From Rhodovarius crocodyli (lineage in GTDB: Bacteria > Pseudomonadota > Alphaproteobacteria > Acetobacterales > Acetobacteraceae): a stretch of DNA of 64,000 nucleotides. Below the pieces are notes generated by a model. It was not told where the DNA came from. It saw only the letters and a program-made list of their open reading frames with translations, and did not search any database. Shown here in pieces: positions 26,788-34,560 of this stretch. The stretch lies in NCBI RefSeq assembly GCF_004005855.1, contig NZ_SACL01000005.1:62001-126000 (forward strand). The letters are read 5' to 3'. Position 1 is the stretch's first letter. Each line of letters begins with the position of its first letter. The translations under genes and the position numbers were made by a program.

Positions 26788-27468
26788 TCACCCCCCTCCC
26801 CGCTCCAGCGCCGCCTCGATCAGGGCGCCGTGGGCGCGCAGGTCGCGTTCCATGGCCTGGCGGGCGGCTGCGGGGTCGCGGGCGGCCATGGCGGCCAGCA
26901 GGTCCATATGCGGGTGGGCGCCCGGCACGGCGGAGGTGCCGGGCCGGAACAGCAGGCTGATGGTGGGGCCGGCCTGCAGCCACAGGCTTTCGACCACGCG
27001 GGCCAGCACGGGCATGCGGGCCAGTTCCAGCAGGGCGAAGTGGAAGCGTTCGTTCTCGCGCAGCACCTGGGCGGCGTTGCCGGTGCGGCGGCCCTCGGCC
27101 ACGCCCGCGTGCAGGTCGCGCAGCCGCGCGACATCGGTGAAGGTCGCAAGCTCGGTGGCGCGGGCTACGGCGCGGCCTTCGAGTTCGACGCGCAGTTCCA
27201 TGATTTCCCGGTAACGGGGCAGTTCCAGCCGGGGCACCCAGGCGATGCCGCGCGCGTCCAGTTCCAGCGCGGCTTCGGAGACGAGGCGCAGCAGGGCCTC
27301 GCGCACCGGGGTGGGGCTGACGTTGAGTTCCGCGGCCAGGGTTCGGTGCACCAGGCGCTGGCCGGGCGCGAGCCGCCCGCCGGTCAGCGCGCCACGCAGG
27401 CTGCGATAGACCTTCTCGGTCAGGCTTTCCTCGCGCTCGACCGGCGCCAGCGCCGTGCCCCCGTCCAT
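26788..27468 (-). CDS. GntR-family regulator (FCD type)
   Basis: Predicted 226 aa, normal for GntR/FadR-type FCD regulators. The N-terminal winged helix has SLTEKVYRSLRGALTGGRLA, PGQRLVHRTLAAELNVSPTP and VREALLRLVSEAALEL. The C-terminal helical effector domain contains RYREIMELRVELEGRAVARA and a later His/Asp metal-type pattern (NERFHFALLELA, HMDLLAAMAARD). It is divergent from the ThDP operon at 27539 and a perfect palindrome lies between them, so it probably represses that operon until a pathway metabolite binds. The ATG at 27468 is chosen (GAGGG upstream) over ATG 27504, which would lie inside the palindrome. Confidence 0.88.
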   Translation of the reverse strand: MDGGTALAPVEREESLTEKVYRSLRGALTGGRLAPGQRLVHRTLAAELNVSPTPVREALLRLVSEAALELDARGIAWVPRLELPRYREIMELRVELEGRAVARATELATFTDVARLRDLHAGVAEGRRTGNAAQVLRENERFHFALLELARMPVLARVVESLWLQAGPTISLLFRPGTSAVPGAHPHMDLLAAMAARDPAAARQAMERDLRAHGALIEAALERGGG

Positions 27469-27503
27469 GCATTCCCTCGCTTGACCGAGATCGTCATATC
27501 GCA

Positions 27504-27517
27504 TTTGCTATAGCAAA
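27504..27517. promoter_or_regulatory. Perfect 14-bp palindrome, likely GntR operator
   Basis: TTTGCTATAGCAAA is a perfect palindrome in the 70-bp gap between gntR and the divergent catabolic operon, 22 bp before the operon's GTG start. FCD-type GntR regulators often bind short palindromes with a TAT-like centre. It is well placed to control both promoters. Confidence 0.65.
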
Positions 27518-27538
27518 CAACAAGGCTGAGGAAACACC

Positions 27539-29272
27539 GTGCCCGACACCATCATGGCTAACGCCCCCACGGCCAACGCCAATGTGGCCCTGCGCCTGGC
27601 GGAGGCCTTCGCCCGCCATGGCGTGACCGTCACCTTCGGCCAGTCCCTGCCCAGCGCCTTCCACCTGGCGGCACCGCATGCCGGCATCCATCAGGCGGTG
27701 TACCGGCAGGAGAACATGGGCGGCGCGATGGCCGACGCCTATGCGCGCATCTCGGGCAAGGTGGGCGTCGTCACGGCCCAGAACGGCCCCGCCGCCACCC
27801 TGCTGGTGGCCCCGCTGGCCGAGGCCATGAAGGCCAGCGTGCCCGTCATCGCCCTGGTGCAGGAGGTGACGCGCGACACCACCGACAAGAACGCCTTCCA
27901 GGAGCTGGACCACATCCGCATGTTCGATGCGGTCAGCAAGTTCACCCGCCGCATCGACCGCGCCGACCGGCTGGAGGATTACGTGGACATGGCCTTCGTG
28001 GCCGCGACCTCCGGCAGGCCGGGCCCCGCGGTGCTGCTGCTACCGGCCGACCTGTTGCTGGAAAAGGCCGCCGCCGCGTCCAACCGCCGCGCGAATAACG
28101 GTTCCTTCCCGCTGGACCGCACGCTGGCCGACCCCACGCGCATCGAGCAGGCGGCGAAGCTGCTGGCCGAGGCCAAGAACCCCGTGATCCTGTCCGGCGG
28201 CGGCGTGCATCTGTCCTTTGCGGCTTCGGAGCTGGCCGCCTTGCAGCAGGACGCGCATCTGCCCGTCGGCACCACCTTCATGGGCAAGGGCGGCGTGGCG
28301 GAAACCCATCCGCTGTCGCTCGGCGTGGTGGGCAACACGATGGGTCCGGGCGCGCGCTCGCATTTCGCGCGGCCCATCATCGAAAGCGCGGATGTGGTCC
28401 TGCTCGTCGGCAACCGCACCAACCAGAACGGCACCGACAGCTGGAAGCTGTATCCGCGCGACGCGACCTTCATCCACATCGACCCGGACCCGCTGGAGAT
28501 CGGCCGCAACTATGAGGCGCTGCGCCTGAACGGCGACGCGAAGCTGACGCTGGCGGCATTGCGTGAGGCCATGCTGCGCCTGGACCTGTCGAGCCGCGCC
28601 GCCGCCCGCCCCGCGCTGGAGGCCAGCATCGCCCAGGGCGTTGCCGAGTATCAGGCGCGCGTCGCCGGCCTGCTGGCGCGCGACGGCAGCCCCGCCCGTC
28701 CCGAGCGCGTGATGGCCGAGCTGGACCGTCGCCTGCCCGATGACGCCATCGTGGTGGCTGATGCCTCCTATTCCTCGAACTGGATCAACCTGTTCCTGAC
28801 GGCACGCCGCCCGGGGCAGCGCTTCCTCACGCCGCGCGGCCTCGCGGGGCTCGGCTGGGGCGTGCCGATGGCCATCGGCGCGCAGATCGCGGCGCCGAAC
28901 TCCCGCGTCGTCTGCCTCTGCGGCGATGGCGGCTTCGGGCATAGCTGGGCGGAGCTGGAAACCCTGCGCCGCATGGGCATTCCGGTCACGGTCATCGTGC
29001 TGAACAACGGCATCCTCGGCTTCCAGAAACACGCCGAGGACATGAAATACGGCGACCACACCATCGCCTGCGACTTCGCCGAGGTGGACCACGCCGCCAT
29101 CGCGCGGGCATGCGGCATCAGCGGCGTGCGCATCGAGCGCGGCGAGGAGATCGGCGCGGCACTCGACGCCGCCTTCGCGTCCAACGCGCCCAACCTGATC
29201 GAGGTGCTGACCGACCCCGAGGCGCGCCCGCCCTTCACCATGTATCACGGCCACTACCCGGAGCCGTACTGA
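27539..29272 (+). CDS. Thiamine diphosphate-dependent enzyme, acetolactate synthase-like
   Basis: The 577-aa protein has the three-domain layout of the acetolactate synthase/decarboxylase superfamily. The N-terminal PYR domain has the catalytic Glu in VYRQENMGGAMADAYARISG, the middle domain has ILSGGGVHLSF, and the PP domain has the ThDP/Mg motif CGDGGFGHSWAELETLRRMG ending in VIVLNNG. It may be a decarboxylase, lyase or synthase; the substrate is not readable. GTG at 27539 is the start, with TGAGGAA 6 nt upstream. It opens an operon of six closely spaced genes. No regulatory small subunit is present, so it is unlikely to be the biosynthetic acetolactate synthase. Confidence 0.85.
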   Translation: MPDTIMANAPTANANVALRLAEAFARHGVTVTFGQSLPSAFHLAAPHAGIHQAVYRQENMGGAMADAYARISGKVGVVTAQNGPAATLLVAPLAEAMKASVPVIALVQEVTRDTTDKNAFQELDHIRMFDAVSKFTRRIDRADRLEDYVDMAFVAATSGRPGPAVLLLPADLLLEKAAAASNRRANNGSFPLDRTLADPTRIEQAAKLLAEAKNPVILSGGGVHLSFAASELAALQQDAHLPVGTTFMGKGGVAETHPLSLGVVGNTMGPGARSHFARPIIESADVVLLVGNRTNQNGTDSWKLYPRDATFIHIDPDPLEIGRNYEALRLNGDAKLTLAALREAMLRLDLSSRAAARPALEASIAQGVAEYQARVAGLLARDGSPARPERVMAELDRRLPDDAIVVADASYSSNWINLFLTARRPGQRFLTPRGLAGLGWGVPMAIGAQIAAPNSRVVCLCGDGGFGHSWAELETLRRMGIPVTVIVLNNGILGFQKHAEDMKYGDHTIACDFAEVDHAAIARACGISGVRIERGEEIGAALDAAFASNAPNLIEVLTDPEARPPFTMYHGHYPEPY

Positions 29273-30288
29273 TGCTGGCGCTGCGCAAACCGGCGGCGGG
29301 CTTCGGCCTTTCGCTGACCGAGGCGCCGGAGCCCCCTGCCCCGGGCGCCGGCGAGGTGACGATGCGGGTCGAGGCCGTGGGCATCTGCGGCAGCGACGTG
29401 CATGCCTATGAGTGGACGGACGGCTACGCCTTCATGGTGCCGCACCTGCCGCTGACCATGGGCCATGAATTCGCGGGCGTGATCGAGCAGGCGGGCGCGG
29501 GCGTGACGCTCGCCACCGGCACCCGCGTGACCGTCATGCCCGGCATCGCCTGCGGCCGTTGCGCCAACTGCGCGCGCGGCGACGGGCGCAACTGCACCGA
29601 CCGCCGCTCCATCGGGCTGACCTGCGACGGCGGCTATGCCGGGCGGCTGACGCTGCCGGCCGCCAACTGCCTGCCCCTGCCCGCCAATGTCGATGCGGAG
29701 ATCGGCGCCCTGACCGAGCCCCTCGGCGTCGGCGCCCAGGCCGTTCTGGTGGGCGAGGTGGGCCTCGGCGACACGGTGCTGGTGCTGGGCCCCGGCACCA
29801 TCGGCCAGGCGCTGGCCATCATGGCGCGTGCGGCGGGGGCCGCGCGCGTCATCGTCGCGGGCCGTGCCGACGCGCCGCGCTTCGAGGTGCTGCGCGAACT
29901 GGGTTTTTCGGAGCTGATCGACGTGGCGGAGGCCCCGCTGGCGGAACAGATCCAGGGCAAGGTCGATGTGGTGCTGGAGGCCACGGGCCACCCCGCCAGC
30001 ATCAATGACGGCCTCGCGGTGCTGCGCAAGGAAGGCGTGATCGTGGCGGTCGGCATCCACCCCGCGCCGCTGACCCTCGCGCTGACCGATTTCGTCCGCA
30101 TGCGCCACCAGCTGCGCTCCAGCCACGGCACCGCGCGCACCACCTGGGACAAGGTGCTGGCCATGCTGGGCCGCGACCCTGAGAGCTTCCGCCCCATGAT
30201 CACCCATCGCCTGCCGCTGGACCGCGGCATCGAGGGCTTCGAACTGGCGCGGCAGCGCGCCGCCAGCAAGGTGATGCTGACGCCATGA
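29272..30288 (+). CDS. Zinc-dependent alcohol/polyol dehydrogenase (MDR family)
   Basis: The 338-aa medium-chain dehydrogenase shows the catalytic zinc sites CGSDVH and TMGHEFAGVIEQAG, the structural zinc Cys cluster GIACGRCANCARGDGRNC, and the nucleotide fold VLVLGPGTIGQALAIMARAA. It likely oxidises a sugar acid or hydroxyl group with NAD(P)+. The ATG overlaps the upstream stop by one base (TGATG). The group of ThDP enzyme, zinc dehydrogenase and SDR is typical of sugar-acid catabolism. Confidence 0.88.
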   Translation: MLALRKPAAGFGLSLTEAPEPPAPGAGEVTMRVEAVGICGSDVHAYEWTDGYAFMVPHLPLTMGHEFAGVIEQAGAGVTLATGTRVTVMPGIACGRCANCARGDGRNCTDRRSIGLTCDGGYAGRLTLPAANCLPLPANVDAEIGALTEPLGVGAQAVLVGEVGLGDTVLVLGPGTIGQALAIMARAAGAARVIVAGRADAPRFEVLRELGFSELIDVAEAPLAEQIQGKVDVVLEATGHPASINDGLAVLRKEGVIVAVGIHPAPLTLALTDFVRMRHQLRSSHGTARTTWDKVLAMLGRDPESFRPMITHRLPLDRGIEGFELARQRAASKVMLTP

Positions 30289-31040
30289 ACAAATCCCGTG
30301 TCGCATTGGTGACGGGCGCGGCCCGTGGCCTGGGTGCCGGCATCGCCCGCGAATTGGCGCTCGCCGGCCACCCGGTGGTGCTGGCCGATGTGCTGGACCA
30401 GGTGGAGGCCACCGCCGAGGCGCTGCGCCGCGACGGCTTCGAGGCCCGCGCCGTCCGCCTCGATGTCTCGGACGAAAAGGCCGTGACCGCCCTGCCCGTG
30501 GCGCTCGGCGACTGGTGGGGGCGGCTGTCGGTGCTGGTGAACAATGCCGGCATCTCGCCCAAGGTCGATGGCCGCAAGCGCATGGTGCAGGACATCCCCC
30601 TCGATGAGTGGAACCGCGTGATGGCGGTGAACCTCACAGGGCCATTCCTGCTCTCGCGCCTGTGCATCCCCAACATGCGCGCGCAGGGCTGGGGGCGGAT
30701 CGTGATGATCACCAGCCAGGCCGCCCATGTGCCGAGCTCGATCACCGGGGCCTATTACGGCGCCTCCAAGGCCGGGCTGATGGCGTTGGGGCGCAACCTC
30801 GCGATGGAGCTGGGGCCCTTCGGCATCACGGTCAACAACGTGGCCCCTGGGCGCATCAACAGCGACATGGTGGCGGGCGCCGCCCCCGGCATGAACGAGG
30901 CCTTCCTGGCGCGTATCCCGGTGGGCCGGCTGGGCGAGGCGTCGGATGTCGGCAAGGCCGTCGCCTTCCTCGCCTCGGACAATGCCAGCTACCTGAACGG
31001 CACCACCATCGATGTGGGCGGCGGCAGCTACATGCCCTGA
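30285..31040 (+). CDS. Short-chain dehydrogenase/reductase
   Basis: The 251-aa SDR has the cofactor motif VTGAARGLGAGIARELA, the structural NNAGIS, the catalytic Ser in ITSQAAHVPSSITGAYYG and the YxxxK in YYGASKAG. It is a classical-type NAD(P) oxidoreductase that ends in GGGSYMP, as in FabG-like enzymes. Its ATG overlaps the dehydrogenase stop by 4 bp (ATGA). It likely acts on the product or substrate of the zinc dehydrogenase. Confidence 0.88.
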   Translation: MNKSRVALVTGAARGLGAGIARELALAGHPVVLADVLDQVEATAEALRRDGFEARAVRLDVSDEKAVTALPVALGDWWGRLSVLVNNAGISPKVDGRKRMVQDIPLDEWNRVMAVNLTGPFLLSRLCIPNMRAQGWGRIVMITSQAAHVPSSITGAYYGASKAGLMALGRNLAMELGPFGITVNNVAPGRINSDMVAGAAPGMNEAFLARIPVGRLGEASDVGKAVAFLASDNASYLNGTTIDVGGGSYMP

Positions 31041-31097
31041 GCCCAAACCGATCAGCAGAGGCCGCAAAGGCCCGATCAACCTGGAGGAAACAAGAAC

Positions 31098-32057
31098 ATG
31101 ACCACCCGCCGCACCTTACTGGGCGCCATGGGCGCTGCCGTTGCCGCGCCTGCTGTCGCGCAGGAACGCTTCCCCTCGCGCCCCATCCGCCTGTTCGTGC
31201 CCTGGACCGGGGGCACGTCCTCCGACGTGCAGCTGCGCTCGGTGTCCGAGGGCGCGTCCGCCATCCTCGGCCAGCCCATCGTGATCGAGAACCGGCCCGG
31301 CGCCGGCGGCACCCTGCATTGCCAGGCGCTGGCGAGCGCGGCCCCCGATGGCTACACGCTGGGCCAGATCCATCTCTCGGTCGTGCGCCGCCCCTTCATG
31401 GTGCGCCAGCCGCAATGGGATGCGGTGCGCGACTACAGCCACATCATCCGCCTGGCGGGCTGGATGTATGGCGTGGCCATCCGCAATGACGGCCCCTGGC
31501 AGAACTGGCGCGAATTCGTGGCCGCCGCCAAGGCCGCGCCGGGCACGCTCAGCTATGCCACCAGCGGCATCGGCACCACCAACCACCTGGCCATGGAGGA
31601 GCTGCTGGGCAAGGAAGGCATCGAGATGCTGCACGTGCCCTACCGCGCATCCTCCGAGGGCGTGACGGGCGTGCTGTCGCGCCAGGTCCACAGCATCGCC
31701 GATGCCTCCAGCTGGAAGCCGATGGTCGAGGACCGGCAGATGCGCGCGCTGAATGTCTGGACCGAGAACCGCGTGCCCAGCCTGCCCGACGTGCCGACGC
31801 TGAAGGAGCTGGGGCACGACATGGTCGTCACCTCTCCCTATGGCCTGTCCGGCCCGCGCGGCATGGACCCCGGCCGCGTGAAGCTGATCCACGACGCCTT
31901 CCACACCGCGCTGATGAGCGAGGCGCACCAGCGCGTGCTCAACCAGTTCGACATGCCGCGCCAGTACCTGAACACCGAGCAGTTCGCGGATTTCATCGCG
32001 ACCCGCGCGGAGTATGAGCGCGCCATGGTGAACCGCCTGAACATCAGGTTGGACTGA
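31098..32057 (+). CDS. Bug/TctC-family solute-binding protein
   Basis: The 319-aa receptor starts MTTRRTLLGAMGAAVAAPAV with a twin-arginine-like signal ending in VAQ. Family marks are FPSRPIRLFVPWTGGTSSD, VIENRPGAGGTL, DGYTLG and VPSLPDVPTLKELG. GGAGG lies 10 nt before the ATG. It is the only 57-bp gap in the operon and it carries no TctA/TctB. The ligand is presumably the compound consumed by the surrounding enzymes. Confidence 0.87.
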   Translation: MTTRRTLLGAMGAAVAAPAVAQERFPSRPIRLFVPWTGGTSSDVQLRSVSEGASAILGQPIVIENRPGAGGTLHCQALASAAPDGYTLGQIHLSVVRRPFMVRQPQWDAVRDYSHIIRLAGWMYGVAIRNDGPWQNWREFVAAAKAAPGTLSYATSGIGTTNHLAMEELLGKEGIEMLHVPYRASSEGVTGVLSRQVHSIADASSWKPMVEDRQMRALNVWTENRVPSLPDVPTLKELGHDMVVTSPYGLSGPRGMDPGRVKLIHDAFHTALMSEAHQRVLNQFDMPRQYLNTEQFADFIATRAEYERAMVNRLNIRLD

Positions 32058-32059
32058 GC

Positions 32060-33091
32060 ATGGCCGGCTTCCACAACCCGCACCTTCCGGTGCGGGACGA
32101 CTGGCTGGCGCAGCAGGCCGAGGAGGCGATCGACCCCGGCCTGCCGATCATCGACCCGCACCATCATCTGTGGGACGTGGCGCGACCGCGCTATCTGCTG
32201 GATGAGCTGCTGGCCGACACGCGCGGCGGGCACAACATCCTGGCCACCGTCTTCGTGGAATGCCGCGCGATGTACCGCGCCGGCGGCCCCGAGCCGATGC
32301 GCCCGCTGGGCGAGACCGCCTTCGTGGCCGGCGTGGCCGCCATGGCGGAAAGCGGCCTCTATGGCCCCACCCGCGCCTGCGCCGGCATCGTGGGCCATGC
32401 CGATTTGCGGCTGGGCCACGCGGTGCGGGAGGTTCTGGAGGCACAGCTCGTCACCGGCGGCGGGCGCTTCCGCGGCATCCGCCACATCACCGCCTGGGAT
32501 GCGAGCCCGGAGACGCGCAGCACCACCATCATCCCCCCGCCCGGGCTAATGAGTGACGCCGCGTTCCAGCAGGGTTTCTCGGAGCTGGAGCCGCTCGGCC
32601 TGTCCTTCGACGCCTGGCTGTATCATCCGCAATTGCCGGAGCTGATCGCGCTGGCCCGGCGCTTTCCGGGCACGCGGATCATCCTGGACCATCTGGGCGG
32701 GCCGCTCGGCGTCGGCCCGTACAGGCGGGAAGAATCCTTCGCGCCCTGGCGCGACAGCATCCGCGAATTGGCGCGATGCCCCAACGTGGCGGTGAAGCTG
32801 GGCGGGCTGGCCATGCGCACCCATGGCAATGCCTTCCATGAGCGCCCCGCCCCGCCCTCCAGCGCCGACATGGCCGATGCCTGGCGCCCCTGGATGGAGA
32901 CCTGCATCGAGGCCTTCGGGCCCGACCGCTGCATGTTCGAGAGCAACTTCCCGGTCGACAAGGGCATGACCGGCTACACCGCGCTGTGGAACGCGTTCAA
33001 GCGGCTCGCATCGGGCGCCTCGCCCGGGGAGAAGGCCGCGCTGTTCCATGACACCGCCGCGCGTATCTACAACATCAAGGGGGAAGCATGA
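32060..33091 (+). CDS. Amidohydrolase-2 family enzyme (lactonase-like)
   Basis: The 343-aa protein has the metal signature IIDPHHHLWDV, a later His (ILDHLGGPLG) and a C-terminal Asp region MFESNFPVDKGM, as in amidohydrolases of the 2-pyrone-4,6-dicarboxylate lactonase/sugar-lactonase branch. Such enzymes hydrolyse lactones or decarboxylate, in the cytoplasm. Start at 32060 is 2 bp after the receptor stop, and its own stop overlaps the next ATG. It could open a sugar lactone made by the zinc dehydrogenase upstream; this is inference. Confidence 0.85.
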   Translation: MAGFHNPHLPVRDDWLAQQAEEAIDPGLPIIDPHHHLWDVARPRYLLDELLADTRGGHNILATVFVECRAMYRAGGPEPMRPLGETAFVAGVAAMAESGLYGPTRACAGIVGHADLRLGHAVREVLEAQLVTGGGRFRGIRHITAWDASPETRSTTIIPPPGLMSDAAFQQGFSELEPLGLSFDAWLYHPQLPELIALARRFPGTRIILDHLGGPLGVGPYRREESFAPWRDSIRELARCPNVAVKLGGLAMRTHGNAFHERPAPPSSADMADAWRPWMETCIEAFGPDRCMFESNFPVDKGMTGYTALWNAFKRLASGASPGEKAALFHDTAARIYNIKGEA

Positions 33092-34308
33092 TCCAGTTCA
33101 CGAGGCGCGGCGCCATCGCCGCAACCGGCGCCATACCCGTCGCGGCCCGCGCGCAGAACCGGCCGGTGCTGCGGCTGGGCATCCTGGGCGACCTGTCGGG
33201 GCCGTATCGAGACCTCTCGGGCCTGGGCACCATGGCCTGCGTGCGGCTGGCCATCGCGGATGCCAAGGCGCAGGGCATCGACCTGGATGTCGAGGTGCTG
33301 CACGCCGACCACCAGCACCGCCCCGATGTCGGCACGCAGATCGCGCGCGAGTGGTTCGACCGCCGCGACGTGGATGCGATCCTGGAGGTCAACAACTCCG
33401 CCATCGCGCTGGCGGTGGCCGACCTGGCGCGGGAGAAGGACAAGCTGTTCCTGGCCACCGGCCCGGCGACGGCGGACCTGCACGGCAGCCGCTGCGGGCC
33501 CAACCATGTCCACTGGACCTATGACACCTGGATGCTGGCGCATGGCGCGGGCAGCGCCACGGTGCGGGCAGGCGGCGACAGCTGGTTCTTCCTGACCGCC
33601 GACTATGCCTTCGGCCATGCCCTGCAGCGCGACACGGCGCAGGCGGTGGAGGCGGCCGGCGGGCGCGTGCTGGGCCAGACGCGCTATCCCTTCCCCGCCA
33701 CCACCGACTATTCCAGCTTCCTGCTGCAGGCCCAGGCCAGCCGCGCCAAGGTGCTGGGCCTGGCCAATGCCGGCACCGACACGGTGAACGCCGTGAAGCA
33801 GGCCCATGAATTCGGCCTGACGCGCCGCATGAAGCTGGTGGGCCTGCTGTGCCTGCTGGGCGATGTGCGCGCCATGGGCGCCGAGGCCGCGCAAGGGCTG
33901 TTGACCACCGAGCCCTTCTACTGGGACCTGAACGAGCGCACCCGCGCCTTCACCCAGCGCGTGCTGCCCGCGATGCCCACCGGCATCTACCCCAGCACCA
34001 ACCACGCCGGCGCCTATTCCGCCGTGCTGCATTACCTGAAGGCGGCGAAGGCGCTGGGCGTGGCGGCCACCAAGGCCTCGGGCCGGGCCGCGGTGACGCA
34101 GATGAAGGCGATGCCGACCGACGACGACTGCTTCGGCCCCGGCAGCGTGCGGTCGGACGGGCGCAAGCTGCACCCCGCCTATCTGTTCGAGGTAAAGACC
34201 CCCGCCGAGGTGCGGACCGGCTGGGACCTGTACAAGCTGACCGGGACCATCCCGGCAGACCAGGCCATGCGGCCGCTGGCGGAGGGCGGGTGCACGATGG
34301 CGGGGTAG
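33088..34308 (+). CDS. Liv-type periplasmic binding protein (ABC receptor)
   Basis: The 406-aa receptor starts with an RR-type signal (MIQFTRRGAIAATGAIPVAA, ARAQ) and has the type I periplasmic fold of branched-chain amino-acid/urea/amide receptors (LRLGILGDLSGPYRDLSG, ADHQHRPDVGTQ, LVGLLCLLGDV). The operon holds no permease or ATPase. A second receptor of a different transporter class in the same operon is odd; it may serve a related ligand or feed a distant transporter. It is the last gene of the operon, followed by repeat copy C. Confidence 0.85.
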   Translation: MIQFTRRGAIAATGAIPVAARAQNRPVLRLGILGDLSGPYRDLSGLGTMACVRLAIADAKAQGIDLDVEVLHADHQHRPDVGTQIAREWFDRRDVDAILEVNNSAIALAVADLAREKDKLFLATGPATADLHGSRCGPNHVHWTYDTWMLAHGAGSATVRAGGDSWFFLTADYAFGHALQRDTAQAVEAAGGRVLGQTRYPFPATTDYSSFLLQAQASRAKVLGLANAGTDTVNAVKQAHEFGLTRRMKLVGLLCLLGDVRAMGAEAAQGLLTTEPFYWDLNERTRAFTQRVLPAMPTGIYPSTNHAGAYSAVLHYLKAAKALGVAATKASGRAAVTQMKAMPTDDDCFGPGSVRSDGRKLHPAYLFEVKTPAEVRTGWDLYKLTGTIPADQAMRPLAEGGCTMAG

Positions 34309-34315
34309 CGCCGTT

Positions 34316-34558
34316 CCGGGGCCTTGCCCCGGCCCCCGCGCAGGGGCTCTGCCCCTGCACCCCGCCAGGACCGTAGCGGCCCTGGACCCCGGGGAGTTGG
34401 CGCCAAACACTGATAGCTTTGATTATTATAATGAAATTGGCGCCCCGCTTACCCAGCGACGGCACCAGCTCCTATCAGGTCCAGGAGATATTATCTCCTG
34501 GCGGGGAGCTTGAGGGGCAGAGCCCCTCAAATCGGGGGCTCCGGGGGCAACGCCCCCG
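34316..34558. repeat. Modular intergenic element, copy C
   Basis: Lies between the convergent stops of the Liv-type receptor and a ThDP enzyme. From the left: CCGGGGC-CTT-GCCCCGG, CAGGGGC-TCT-GCCCCTG, a CCAGG.../...CCTGG stem with central CCGTAGCGG, then GGAGTTGGCGCC. The core is an AT-rich run around 34415-34437 (TTGATTATTATAATG). Then TTGGCGCC again, CCAGGAGAT/ATCTCCTGG, TTGAGGGGC-AGA-GCCCCTCAA and GGGGGC-AAC-GCCCCC. The right half mirrors the left in order, with different stem sequences. Confidence 0.85.
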
Positions 34559-34560
34559 CC

